Shown piece by piece: positions 1 through 7,434 of a stretch of 19,817 bases of DNA. The stretch spans positions 1-19,817 of the forward strand of contig CAYSKJ010000043.1 in assembly GCA_964431655.1 (NCBI GenBank). Reading direction: 5' to 3'. Made by a program: the position numbers and the translations under genes. Position 1 is the stretch's first letter. The number at the start of each line of letters is the position of its first letter. The stretch comes from CAYMEV01 sp964431655 [NCBI: uncultured bacterium]. Lineage in GTDB: Bacteria; CAYMEV01. Under the pieces are notes generated by a model that was not told where the DNA came from, did not search any database, and saw only the letters and a program-made list of their open reading frames with translations.

Positions 1-399
1 CTTTACGGCCCCTTCGGCAAGCATTTTGTGCAGACCATGCTCAGGCTGGCGGAAACAAAGAGTGTAATATCCGTGGTTGCCGACCAGTTCGGATGTCCTA
101 CTTATACTATTGACCTTGCAAGAGCCATATATATGCTTATCTACCTTCCCGTAACAAGGGAAAGATTATACCTGTTTTCAAATTACGGCTATACCAACTG
201 GGCATCCTTTGCCAAGGAGATATTTTCAGTTGCGGGGCTGACTGCCGAAGTAGAGGAGATACGCTCCTGCGATTTTCCATCCAGAGCATGCCGGCCTCAA
301 AACTCAAGGTTCGACCTGTCAAGGTTTATAAGGTCCACCGGATTTATCCCGAGAAGATGGGAGGATGCCCTCAGGGATTACTTCCAGAATTATATATAA
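1..399 (+). CDS. rmlD: dTDP-4-dehydrorhamnose reductase, C-terminal part
   Basis: RmlD performs the last step of dTDP-L-rhamnose synthesis, reducing dTDP-4-dehydrorhamnose with NAD(P)H in the cytoplasm to supply rhamnose for surface polysaccharide. The reading frame is open from base 1, so the N-terminal Rossmann nucleotide-binding half lies outside the window and 132 residues remain. Visible hallmarks are the start LYGPFGKHFV, the family signature VVADQFGCPTYTIDLARA, which lines the sugar-nucleotide site, and a late F-A-x-x-I-F / I-x-x-C-D-F-P-x-x-A-x-R-P-x-N-S block typical of the C-terminal domain. The gene ends in TAA only 5 bases before the tatA start, so it is probably cotranscribed with the Tat genes. 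A related SDR-type sugar epimerase is possible but less likely given the signature. The gene symbol rests on the C-terminal half only. Confidence 0.85.
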   Translation, partial: LYGPFGKHFVQTMLRLAETKSVISVVADQFGCPTYTIDLARAIYMLIYLPVTRERLYLFSNYGYTNWASFAKEIFSVAGLTAEVEEIRSCDFPSRACRPQNSRFDLSRFIRSTGFIPRRWEDALRDYFQNYI

Positions 400-404
400 G
401 GATT

Positions 405-614
405 ATGTTCGGGCAGATAGGCACCACAGAGCTTTTAGTTATTGCAATGGTTGTTCTTATTGTCCTTGGGCCAAAGCAGATACCCATTGTTATGAAAAAG
501 GCGGGCAAAATATACCGTGAATTCAATATCCTTAAGAAAAACCTCATGGACCAGATAAACAGCCTTGAAAACAGTGATGAATCCCCTCCAGAAGAAGAGA
601 AAAAGGATGAGTGA
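405..614 (+). CDS. tatA: Sec-independent translocase subunit TatA/TatE
   Basis: TatA oligomerises in the inner membrane to form the variable-size pore of the twin-arginine system, which exports folded proteins. The product is 69 aa. It starts MFGQIGTTELLVIAMVVLIV, showing the short N-terminal transmembrane helix with the polar Glu at residue 9, then the G22-P23 hinge, an amphipathic helix (roughly residues 24-45) and a charged Glu/Lys-rich tail. The ATG at 405 was chosen because the TM helix begins right there and AAGG stands just upstream; a longer open frame reaching back into rmlD is spurious. It overlaps tatC by 8 bases. No separate TatB is visible, so this may be a minimal TatA-TatC system in which TatA does both jobs, or tatB may lie elsewhere. 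Confidence 0.9.
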   Translation: MFGQIGTTELLVIAMVVLIVLGPKQIPIVMKKAGKIYREFNILKKNLMDQINSLENSDESPPEEEKKDE

Positions 615-1347
615 GAAAAAAAAGGACAGTCTTGCCGAAATGGACCTCCTGGCTCACCTTAATGAATTAAGAACAAGGCTGATAAGAAGCATCGTTTACA
701 TAATCCTTGGAATGACGGCAGCCTATATCTTTAAGCAGAAAATACTGGATCTTGTGCTTTATCCTATTATGAGGCTTAACCCTGATATAAGCCGCCATCT
801 GGTATTTATTTCCCCCACTGAGGGATTTTTAACCTTTATACGGCTTTCAGCCTATGCAAGCCTCATCTTTACGGCTCCCTTAATACTCTGGGAATTCTGG
901 CTCTTTGCAAAGCCGGCCCTGTACAGAAAAGAGCAGAAAACATCCTTCAGATTCTTTATGATCAGCCTGCTTTTATTTTATTTCGGATTGTTCCTTGCAT
1001 ATATACTGGTCATACCCTATGGCTTCAGTTTTCTTATGGGTTTTGCCGGTGAGCAGATGGTGCCTATGATAAGCATAAGAGAATTTGTTATATTTGTATT
1101 TAAGGTGCTTATCATATTCGGGGCTATATTTGAAACCCCCCTGATCCTTTTCCTGCTTTCCCTGTTCGGGATAATAAACAGCGGGATGCTGTCAAGACTC
1201 AGAAGGTATGTTATTATTCTGATTTTCATTATATCGGCCCTTATTACACCCCCTGACCCCATTACGCAGATTCTTCTTGCTATACCCCTTGTTGTGCTTT
1301 ATGAAATATCTATTATTGTTATTAAAATAGGGGAGAAGAAAAATTAG
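607..1347 (+). CDS. tatC: Sec-independent translocase subunit TatC
   Basis: TatC is the multispanning inner-membrane receptor that recognises twin-arginine signal peptides. The 246-residue product has the family landmarks in order: the cytoplasmic N-terminal HLNELRTRL, a P-T-E-G-F segment in the first periplasmic loop, an F-T-A-P-L-I-L-W-E-F helix, a stretch with Y-x-L-V-I-P, and the late SALITPPDPITQ followed by P-L-V-V-L-Y-E-I-S-I. About six hydrophobic helices are present, the usual topology and length. The start used is the ATG at 607, inside the end of tatA, giving MSEKKKDSLAEM; an upstream in-frame ATG at 565 would add a basic stretch coded by tatA sequence and is unlikely. Its stop codon overlaps the probable ATT start of the next gene by one base, which suggests translational coupling. 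Confidence 0.95.
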   Translation: MSEKKKDSLAEMDLLAHLNELRTRLIRSIVYIILGMTAAYIFKQKILDLVLYPIMRLNPDISRHLVFISPTEGFLTFIRLSAYASLIFTAPLILWEFWLFAKPALYRKEQKTSFRFFMISLLLFYFGLFLAYILVIPYGFSFLMGFAGEQMVPMISIREFVIFVFKVLIIFGAIFETPLILFLLSLFGIINSGMLSRLRRYVIILIFIISALITPPDPITQILLAIPLVVLYEISIIVIKIGEKKN

Positions 1348-1921
1348 TATTCAGAATCTCATTGAGTATATAAAGAATTCTGCCCCGGGTTTCTGGGTCC
1401 TTTATGCCCTTTTTCTGCTCTTTGTTTTTTATCTTGTGATTTTTATTTTTCTAAGGCTGAAGGCCATGGTTTCCTCCAGGCTGAGCATCGTAATGAATAA
1501 TCTGAAAAAGGACAGAAATACAGGAATCAAGCAGTTAATGAACAGCGATCATAACCTCTCCGATCTGGAAAAGCAGGTAGTGTACGAGACGCTTGAAGCG
1601 GATGAAAGGTTCCTTTTTGGTATTAGATGCTGGACCGTCAGGATGAAGGGACTGCTGTCCAGCTTGCCTGCAGTTCTTGTTTTTACCAGATCAGGCATTA
1701 TGATATTGCCTGTTAGCCCTCATGTGGATTACCCCTTTGAAAAGATGTATTACAGCGAAATTGATGATATCCGGCAAAAAAAGAGGATATTTCTGGACAA
1801 GCTGATTTTCCGCAGTGGCAAAAGAAGCATTGGTGCAGTTCTTGACAGAAAATATCCAGATATCAACGATAATATAGCTGATTTTATCAGGAATATGCTG
1901 AAAGAACATCAGAATGCTTAA
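1343..1921 (+). CDS. membrane-anchored protein of unknown function with a possible PH-like domain; probable ATT start
   Basis: I do not recognise a named family. From an ATT codon at 1343 the product is 192 aa. It has a hydrophobic segment at about residues 16-37 ending R-L-K, then a soluble part (residues 60-190) rich in alternating beta-like strands: RFLFGIRCWTVR, LPAVLVFTRSGIMILP and FLDKLIFRSGKRSIGAVLD. That pattern would suit a PH-like fold, but this is a guess. No ATG, GTG or TTG occurs in frame between the stop at 1328 and the GTG at 1436. Starting at that GTG would cut away most of the transmembrane helix. The ATT lies 7 bases after GGGGAG and overlaps the tatC stop. The gene sits inside the Tat/CPBP operon and overlaps the next gene by 8 bases, which suggests an envelope role. 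Confidence 0.7.
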   Translation: MSIQNLIEYIKNSAPGFWVLYALFLLFVFYLVIFIFLRLKAMVSSRLSIVMNNLKKDRNTGIKQLMNSDHNLSDLEKQVVYETLEADERFLFGIRCWTVRMKGLLSSLPAVLVFTRSGIMILPVSPHVDYPFEKMYYSEIDDIRQKKRIFLDKLIFRSGKRSIGAVLDRKYPDINDNIADFIRNMLKEHQNA

Positions 1922-2591
1922 AAGCATCACCGGATACATCAAAGACACCAGAACACCTGTTTACAGTTTTATTGCAATATTTCCCCTTATAATCCTTTAT
2001 GATATCCTTGTGCTCTTGACAAAACCCAGTTATGTGGCAAGGGCAGGTCTCTGGGCGGACTGGTTTTTAAGCCTTGTGCGCATTAATACTGTATTTGGCA
2101 AGATTGCATTTGTCACCCTGGTTTTTCTCTTTTTTGCCTTTATCTCATTAAGGAATAAAAAAACACAGATAAGGGCTGTTTATTTTCCTGTCATGGTTAT
2201 TGAAAGCATATTTTACGCCTATTTTTTTTCCAATGCTGTATTTTTCATAAAAAAGTCCCTTATGCTCTCGGTTTTTTCATCCAGTGACGGATTAGTTCTT
2301 TCCATCGGAGCAGGCTTCTATGAAGAGCTTTTCTTCCGCTTCATACCGATGATGATCTTGAGGCTGTCTGTAAAAAACGGCGATAAAAAAACCCTCCTGG
2401 TTCTGGTCACCATCCTTACTTCAAGTCTTCTTTTTTCCCTCTTCCACTATATAGGGCCTGAGGCATTCAGTTTTGAATCCTTTATCTACAGATTTATATC
2501 ATCGGTTATACTCTTTATAATATTTATTACCAGGGGATTTGGCATAGCAGTTTACACCCATACCATATATGATCTTATGTGCTTTTACTGA
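1914..2591 (+). CDS. CPBP-family intramembrane metalloprotease
   Basis: CPBP (Abi, Rce1-like) proteins are inner-membrane glutamate or metal-dependent proteases with diverse roles. The 225-residue protein has several transmembrane helices and all the conserved motifs. Motif 1 is EELFFRF with E137-E138 and R142, motif 2 is F174-x-x-x-H178 in LFSLFHYIG, and the last helix has H216-x-x-x-D220 close to the C terminus. The family usually has about 200-300 residues, so it looks complete apart from a short tail. The ATG at 1914 lies inside the end of the upstream gene, an 8-base overlap that implies translational coupling. The substrate cannot be told from the sequence; sitting between Tat genes and an L,D-transpeptidase hints at processing of envelope or exported proteins. 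Confidence 0.88.
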   Translation: MLKSITGYIKDTRTPVYSFIAIFPLIILYDILVLLTKPSYVARAGLWADWFLSLVRINTVFGKIAFVTLVFLFFAFISLRNKKTQIRAVYFPVMVIESIFYAYFFSNAVFFIKKSLMLSVFSSSDGLVLSIGAGFYEELFFRFIPMMILRLSVKNGDKKTLLVLVTILTSSLLFSLFHYIGPEAFSFESFIYRFISSVILFIIFITRGFGIAVYTHTIYDLMCFY

Positions 2592-2593
2592 AA

Positions 2594-3355
2594 ATGGAAC
2601 AGATGTCCAAGACTAAAATTATTGTCATACTGAATAATTACAAAGCAATTATAGTTTATTTGCTAATCCTTTTTCTGCAGTCTTTACTCATAGCAGAGAA
2701 TATTCCCGAAAGTGCAAGATCACGGGAGGTAATTTCCCGCGTAGCTCCCGGGCTGGAAAGAGACATGGCAGATGCAAAGCTCAGCCTGGGAGCCCATGTC
2801 TATTTACGGATATTTAAAAAAGAAAAGGAACTGGAGCTGTATATTCAGAAGGAAGGTCATTTCATACTCTATAAGACTTACCCTGTCTGCACATGGGGTC
2901 AGGGTTCACTGGGTCCAAAGCTTTATGAAGGGGACGGACAGGCCCCCGAAGGGTTTTATTTTGCTGTCCCGGAGCGCTTAAACCCTGTAAGCAATTTCCA
3001 TCTATCCTTTGATATAGGTTATCCCAATGAATATGACAGGTATCACCAGAGAACGGGAAGCTTGATAATGGTGCACGGCAGCTGTGTGTCCCTGGGGTGT
3101 TTTGCAATGACAGACCCCGGTATTGAAGAGATATATACAATTATAGATTCGGCTTTCCGAAACGGGCAGAAATTTTTCAGAATACATATTTTCCCTTTCC
3201 GGATGACTCCGGAGAATCTGGAGGAGCACAGGGATTCAGAGTGGTATGAATTCTGGCTGAACCTCAGGAAGGGATATGACAGATTTGAAGAGAACGGGAA
3301 TATCCCTCCCAATATAAAAGTCAGGAGAGGGAAATACATTTTTGAATCGCTTTAA
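2594..3355 (+). CDS. YafK-like murein L,D-transpeptidase (YkuD domain)
   Basis: YkuD enzymes use a catalytic cysteine to make or cut bonds to meso-diaminopimelate in peptidoglycan stems. The nearest well-known relative, YafK (DpaA/LdtF), cleaves the link between Braun lipoprotein and murein. The 253-aa product has an N-terminal signal or anchor helix at about residues 18-34, then a YkuD domain with the motif VHGSCVSLGCFAMTD, placing the conserved His at 161 and catalytic Cys at 169. The C-F-A-M-T-D form, together with the preceding E-G-D-x-Q-A-P-E-G-F-Y segment, is the YafK flavour rather than the R-M/R-L ending of Ldt enzymes. The ATG at 2594 was chosen, just after the CPBP stop; ATGs at 2579 and 2603 are alternatives. 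It is the last gene of the overlapping operon. Confidence 0.88.
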   Translation: MEQMSKTKIIVILNNYKAIIVYLLILFLQSLLIAENIPESARSREVISRVAPGLERDMADAKLSLGAHVYLRIFKKEKELELYIQKEGHFILYKTYPVCTWGQGSLGPKLYEGDGQAPEGFYFAVPERLNPVSNFHLSFDIGYPNEYDRYHQRTGSLIMVHGSCVSLGCFAMTDPGIEEIYTIIDSAFRNGQKFFRIHIFPFRMTPENLEEHRDSEWYEFWLNLRKGYDRFEENGNIPPNIKVRRGKYIFESL

Positions 3356-3504
3356 GAATTTTTGATATGTTTTCTTTTATAGAATACAGGTTATGATATT
3401 AGCAGGCTTATCCCTATGTTCATAGCTGAAAAAAGATCAAGAGCATATTATGCAGAAGCTTTAAGTGCTTTTATACCCGTTTTTAATCAATGACTGAGGT
3501 TTCG

Positions 3505-3723
3505 ATGAATTATGTAAAACCAGGGGCAGAGCCTTTAACGTTTTTTCATTCAATGCTAAAGAATGAGGGACAAAACGCTGAACGAACTGCCAGGATATAT
3601 TATGAGCTCTGGAAGATAAAAGGAGAGGAGGAGTTCCGGTTAAGGGCAAGAAAACTTTATAATAAGCTCATGACCAGAACAAAAAGGCCTCTCTGCAGAA
3701 GGATCCTGAAAGAGATGAAGTAA
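3505..3723 (+). CDS. small basic protein of unknown function
   Basis: The frame encodes 72 residues with no recognisable family. After a short N-terminal stretch (MNYVKPGAEPLTFF) the rest is predicted to be alpha-helical and strongly charged: E-R-T-A-R-I-Y-Y-E-L-W-K, then E-E-E-F-R-L-R-A-R-K-L-Y-N-K-L, ending R-R-I-L-K-E-M-K. The alternating Y/L/A pattern could pack as one TPR-like hairpin or a coiled coil, but this is inference. The ATG at 3505 is preferred to the one at 3490 because GAGG lies 5 bases ahead of it. The gene is 149 bases after the transpeptidase and has no clear promoter or partner. It may be real, but codon evidence alone is thin. Confidence 0.55.
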   Translation: MNYVKPGAEPLTFFHSMLKNEGQNAERTARIYYELWKIKGEEEFRLRARKLYNKLMTRTKRPLCRRILKEMK

Positions 3724-3759
3724 AGCCATCGATTACTTAACATTTCTGCATCATTTAAA

Positions 3760-3787
3760 TTGCACAACTTATTTTAAATAATATAAT
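3760..3787 (+). promoter_or_regulatory. sigma70-type promoter of the LamG-like gene
   Basis: TTGCAC (3760-3765) and a perfect TATAAT (3782-3787) are separated by 16 bases in an AT-rich stretch. Transcription would begin near 3794, about 26 bases before the ATG at 3820, leaving room for the GGAG ribosome site at 3809-3812. Assigned by consensus only. Confidence 0.7.
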
Positions 3788-3819
3788 TGTGTAACTATAA
3801 CAAAAAAAGGAGTAAATGA

Positions 3820-4590
3820 ATGGAAATCATAAGGGTTTTCATTTGTGTGTGCCTTGTTTTTTTCCTTTCAGCGGGATTAATTTATTCAGCTGAAGATTCT
3901 CAACTGCCGGAGGAAGCCCAATCTGCCGGCCAGGAGCCTGAAGAAGAAATAAGCCTGCTTAAGCTGGTTCCAAAAGAAGGCCTGCTGGGCTACTTCAGGT
4001 TTGAAGAGGAGGCAGACGCTGACAATCCTGATCAGCCTGGAAATGCCGTCATTACAGCGGTAAAAGCTGTAAGTAAGGAAGGCAAATACGGCAGTGCCAT
4101 GGAATTCTCCCGGGAAGGAGCCATTGCCAGGACAGAGATCAGAATAAACCAGGAAGAGAACACCGCTGGTGCTACCTTCTGTGCCTTCGTTCTGCCCTAT
4201 GAGCATGCGATTGAGGCCAGAAGGCAGGCAATAAGCACTGACAATAGCGGCTTTGACTGGTCAATCCTTATTGAGGACGGCAGATGGTTTGTTTTTAATA
4301 ATGCCGATTCTGTGGATACCGGTATAAATGCAAAAATCGGGGAGTGGCAGTTCATAAGCGCTGTCTTTGACCCGGAAAAAGGGATTACCTTCTACTGCAA
4401 CGATGAATCTTTTCATATCGAGGAAATTCAATTTGAAGACAGCACCAATCCCCTTGCCATAGGGAATAATGCCTCGGATGACATGTACCCGGAATGCTTT
4501 ATGGGCATGATAGATGAGGTTCTGATCTATGAACGCCCCCTGAGTTACGAAGAGATAATGAATATATTCGGTATCTATAAAAACATTTGA
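3820..4590 (+). CDS. secreted LamG-like (concanavalin A-type jelly-roll) domain protein
   Basis: The 256-residue protein opens with a classic signal peptide (basic start, hydrophobic core, likely cleavage near A24 of IYSAED), so it should be exported to the periplasm or beyond; there is no lipobox. An acidic Glu/Gln/Pro-rich linker (about 25-45) follows. The rest matches the laminin-G/concanavalin A-like layout: GLLGYFRFEE near the start, G-K-Y-G-S-A-M-E-F-S, GEWQFISAVFDPEKGITFYC, and the closing F-M-G-M-I-D-E-V-L-I-Y-E-R-P-L-S-Y-E-E-I, the usual end of Laminin_G_3 domains. Such domains bind sugars or proteins, but I see no catalytic domain. ATG at 3820 follows GGAG by 7 bases. The gene has its own promoter and a terminator, so it is a single-gene unit. 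The ligand is unknown. Confidence 0.82.
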   Translation: MEIIRVFICVCLVFFLSAGLIYSAEDSQLPEEAQSAGQEPEEEISLLKLVPKEGLLGYFRFEEEADADNPDQPGNAVITAVKAVSKEGKYGSAMEFSREGAIARTEIRINQEENTAGATFCAFVLPYEHAIEARRQAISTDNSGFDWSILIEDGRWFVFNNADSVDTGINAKIGEWQFISAVFDPEKGITFYCNDESFHIEEIQFEDSTNPLAIGNNASDDMYPECFMGMIDEVLIYERPLSYEEIMNIFGIYKNI

Positions 4591-4606
4591 CCGGACAGGT
4601 ATTACA

Positions 4607-4640
4607 GGGGGGGAGTGCCAAAAGGCATATCCCCCTTTTC
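4607..4640 (+). terminator. Rho-independent terminator after the LamG-like gene
   Basis: A G-run arm ending AGTGCC (4608-4619) pairs across an AAAA loop with GGCATATCCCCC (4624-4635). The stem has TGCC/GGCA and GGGGG/CCCCC blocks joined by two G-U pairs and one A-A mismatch. TTTT follows at 4636-4639. It lies 17 bases after the stop and just before the next promoter. Confidence 0.8.
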
Positions 4641-4642
4641 AT

Positions 4643-4670
4643 TTGACAATATATCAAATTGAATTATACC
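4643..4670 (+). promoter_or_regulatory. sigma70-type promoter of the ABC exporter operon
   Basis: A perfect TTGACA (4643-4648) lies 16 bases from TATACC (4665-4670). The predicted transcription start, about 7 bases on (near 4677), is only about 3 bases before the ATG at 4680, so the transcript would be nearly leaderless. No ribosome site better than an A-rich AAAAAG precedes the ATG. Confidence 0.65.
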
Positions 4671-4679
4671 TAAAAAGAT

Positions 4680-5606
4680 ATGGAAGCTCAAAAAAAGCCC
4701 TTTTTAAGATTCAGAGAATACTCTGTGTATTACGGCAGCTATCAGGCGGTTAAGGATTTTGACATTGAGATTGACGGCGGTGTAATTGGGCTTCTGGGGC
4801 CTAACGGGGCAGGTAAAACTACGCTTATAAAGGGGATTCTTGGGCTTCAGCCGAAAACCAGGGGAGATATAGAGGTTTACTCGCGCAATACCAGGGATAA
4901 ATCCATGAGAAGGATTATCGGCTATATGGCTGAAGATGATACGCTAATAACGGGTGTCAACGGCATTAATTTCACTGCATATATGGGCCTTCTTGCTGGA
5001 ATGCCAAGGGTGGAGGCAATAAAGCGGGCTCATGAGGTAATCGGGTATATTGGCCTTGGTGAAATACGGTACAGGAATGTGGATACCTATTCCAAGGGCA
5101 ATATACAAAGGATAAAGCTTGCCGCAGCCCTGGTCCATGACCCTGACTGCCTCTTTCTTGATGAACCCACTGCCGGCCTTGACCCCAAGGGACATGCAGA
5201 AATGCTGGAGCTGATAAGGGAATTCGGCAGGCTGGGAAAGGATATAGTCATATCCAGCCATCTCATTGATGAAATAGAAAAGATATGCGATAAGATAGTA
5301 CTTATACAGGACGGTTCTTTAAGAAGGTTTGAAAAGATAAAAAAGCTGAAAAAAAAGGATAATATAATATTTGAAACGAGAATATACGGTGATAATTCTG
5401 TATTTGAAGAAATAATTTCCCTCCTGGAGGGAATTAATATCATTAGGAAAAACAACAGTAATTTCATTATAAGTGTAGAGGAAACTGAAAATAAAAGACT
5501 TCTTTTTGAGAAATGCCTTGAAAAGGGTGTGGAGATAAGGCTTTTTGTGCCCTCGGAGCATAAGCTTCAGGATGTAATAATGGATATTATTGACAATGAA
5601 AGATGA
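4680..5606 (+). CDS. ABC transporter ATP-binding protein (first of two)
   Basis: This cytoplasmic subunit should power an ABC-2 type exporter. It has 308 residues. Walker A is GPNGAGKT (40-47), the signature is Y-S-K-G-N-I-Q (137-143) in place of LSGGQ, Walker B is LFLDEP (158-163) followed by T-A-G-L-D-P, and the switch histidine is H194 in SSH. A C-terminal domain of about 90 residues follows, as in drug and NatA/Nos-type exporter ATPases. The ATG at 4680 was kept because the first beta strand (FLRFREYSVYYG) begins at residue 8 and no later start would preserve it. It overlaps the permease gene by 11 bases. With its partner it heads a four-gene operon. The substrate cannot be inferred. Confidence 0.92.
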   Translation: MEAQKKPFLRFREYSVYYGSYQAVKDFDIEIDGGVIGLLGPNGAGKTTLIKGILGLQPKTRGDIEVYSRNTRDKSMRRIIGYMAEDDTLITGVNGINFTAYMGLLAGMPRVEAIKRAHEVIGYIGLGEIRYRNVDTYSKGNIQRIKLAAALVHDPDCLFLDEPTAGLDPKGHAEMLELIREFGRLGKDIVISSHLIDEIEKICDKIVLIQDGSLRRFEKIKKLKKKDNIIFETRIYGDNSVFEEIISLLEGINIIRKNNSNFIISVEETENKRLLFEKCLEKGVEIRLFVPSEHKLQDVIMDIIDNER

Positions 5607-6507
5607 AAACAGAACCTTTTTAAGGTCCAACAGGTACAGTATCTGGGAAAAATCCTTTCTGGAAAGGAAGTTTTCCTTCATGCCAATTATTGAGTTCCAC
5701 CTGAAAAGGGCTTTTAAGAAAAGGCTTGCGAAATACCTGCTTATTCTGTGCGCGATTATTACCCTTTTCTTTCTGCTTACAATAATCTTTGACGAGATAA
5801 AGGATATGGATATTGCTCAGACCGGATCAATCTCTGTAATGATAGATTTTGTAAAGGAGATAGGATTCCTTTCCTTCGGAAAAGACCTCTTCTACTGGTA
5901 TATCTATTCCCTTCTTTTTATCTGGTTTCTGCTCTTTGTAATTTACGGAAGCGAGATAATATCCATGGACAGGAAATATAATGCTGTTGTGCTTTACCTT
6001 ACCAAACCCCTTGATATACATGATTATATTGAAGGAAAGCTTTTATCCCTGGTTATTTTCATTCTCCTGACGGGGTTTGCCCCGGTTATACTTATGTTTC
6101 TGACAAAACTGGCTGTATCTCAGGATATCGGCCTAATCTTTGGCAGTTTTTTCCTGTTTTTGCGGATATTCATATTCTTTACCTTCTATTCGGTTTTCCT
6201 TGCTTCCCTGATACTCTCAGTTTCCTGTATAATGAAATCCTCCAGGATGGTTATCATTGTTATATTTGCCCTTTATTTCTTTTCGGGCATTGCTTCAGGG
6301 ATATTTGCCGGCATAGCCAAAGCCACCAAACTTTTCCCTGCTGAATATTCTCAGCTTTTATCGGTAAACGGCCTTATCCAGGCTTCCCTAAAGGCTCTGG
6401 TAAAGTATGAGAGTTTTGCCCTGGGCTCAGAAGCGCTTATTGCAATGGTCTTAATCTCCTTTTCAGCCCTGCTTATTATAAGATCAACAATTCGAAGGTC
6501 TGTATAA
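5596..6507 (+). CDS. ABC-2 type transporter permease
   Basis: This integral membrane subunit pairs with the preceding ATPase. It has 303 residues from ATG 5596. A basic cytoplasmic N terminus of about 40 residues (containing RSNRYSIWEKSF) is followed by about six strongly hydrophobic segments, starting at LAKYLLILCAIITLFFLLTI, with a long gap before the second helix, as usual for ABC-2 permeases. A TTG at 5590 and a downstream ATG at 5681, the latter behind AAGGAAG, are alternative starts. ATG 5596 was preferred because the Y-x-x-W-E N-terminal stretch resembles other permeases of this kind. The stop is immediately followed by the next ATG. The substrate is unknown. Confidence 0.85.
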   Translation: MKDENRTFLRSNRYSIWEKSFLERKFSFMPIIEFHLKRAFKKRLAKYLLILCAIITLFFLLTIIFDEIKDMDIAQTGSISVMIDFVKEIGFLSFGKDLFYWYIYSLLFIWFLLFVIYGSEIISMDRKYNAVVLYLTKPLDIHDYIEGKLLSLVIFILLTGFAPVILMFLTKLAVSQDIGLIFGSFFLFLRIFIFFTFYSVFLASLILSVSCIMKSSRMVIIVIFALYFFSGIASGIFAGIAKATKLFPAEYSQLLSVNGLIQASLKALVKYESFALGSEALIAMVLISFSALLIIRSTIRRSV

Positions 6508-7434
6508 ATGATTGTATTTGATAATGTATCAAAATGGTATGGAGAGGTTATCGGAGTCATGTCCGTGTCCTTTGATATCGGCCGGGGAATGTATGGCCTG
6601 CTGGGGCCGAACGGTGCGGGGAAATCCACCATCATGAAGCTGATCCTCGGCCTGCTGAAACCCAACCAGGGAAGCATAAGCCTGAATTCTGAAAACCCCC
6701 TCTATCTGGAAAAAAACAAGGGTAAAATAGGTTATGTCCCGGAAATAGACCCGTTCTATGCCAATGAAAAATGCCAGAGCATAATAAATAGATACGGCAG
6801 TTATCATGGTCTTCATGGTGACAGGCTGACTGACAGGATTGAATTTCTTGCGTCCATTGTTGAAGTCAAGGATTTTATGGAAAAGAAAATAGGCAACTGT
6901 TCCAAGGGAATGAAACAAAGGCTGAAGATATTTGTCGCCCTCCTGCATGACCCTGATATTATTATCCTGGATGAACCCTTCAACGGGCTCGACCCGGTCT
7001 CCAGGGCAAAGATAGGAAAATACCTGAAATCGCTGGCCGATGACAGGACCATTATGATTTCAAGCCACATACTCTCCGAGGTGGAATCTCTTACCGAACA
7101 TATTATTTTAATTAATAACGGCAATATATTTGCAACAGGCAGCATTCTTGATATAAGGGAAAAGATGGATAATATACCAAGGAAGATATTCCTGGTAGCA
7201 GACAATATAAATAACCTTACCATCAGGATAATAAACATGGATGAGATCAGCGGAATAGAAATAGACAAGGAGAAGCAGGGAGTAAGAATATTTTCCACAA
7301 GGCCTTCGGTCATCTACAAAGAGATTATGAAGGCCCAGTCTGAAAACAGCATAGATATCAGGTATCTTTTCGGTGAGGATGAGGACCTGGAGTCAGTTTT
7401 CTCCTATATAACAGACAAAAGGCCTGTGCAATGA
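6508..7434 (+). CDS. ABC transporter ATP-binding protein (second of two)
   Basis: The second ATPase of the operon also has 308 residues. Walker A is GPNGAGKST (33-41), the signature is C-S-K-G-M-K-Q (131-137), Walker B is IILDEP (152-157) followed by F-N-G-L-D-P, and the switch motif is SSH. It is clearly a paralogue of the first ATPase in length and layout, but the two differ enough that they probably serve different permeases. The ATG directly abuts the TAA of the preceding permease, and the end overlaps the next permease by 4 bases (ATGA), so translation is probably coupled. The two ATPases may work as a heterodimer with the two permeases or as two separate exporters; the sequence does not decide this. 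Confidence 0.92.
   Translation: MIVFDNVSKWYGEVIGVMSVSFDIGRGMYGLLGPNGAGKSTIMKLILGLLKPNQGSISLNSENPLYLEKNKGKIGYVPEIDPFYANEKCQSIINRYGSYHGLHGDRLTDRIEFLASIVEVKDFMEKKIGNCSKGMKQRLKIFVALLHDPDIIILDEPFNGLDPVSRAKIGKYLKSLADDRTIMISSHILSEVESLTEHIILINNGNIFATGSILDIREKMDNIPRKIFLVADNINNLTIRIINMDEISGIEIDKEKQGVRIFSTRPSVIYKEIMKAQSENSIDIRYLFGEDEDLESVFSYITDKRPVQ

Noticed and set aside
1436-1921. GTG 1436 as the start of the gene after tatC
   Set aside because: It would remove most of the membrane helix and has no ribosome site; ATT 1343 explains the data better.
3505-3723. Small basic protein as half of a toxin-antitoxin pair
   Set aside because: No overlapping or adjacent partner gene exists; neighbours are a transpeptidase and a LamG-like gene with its own promoter.
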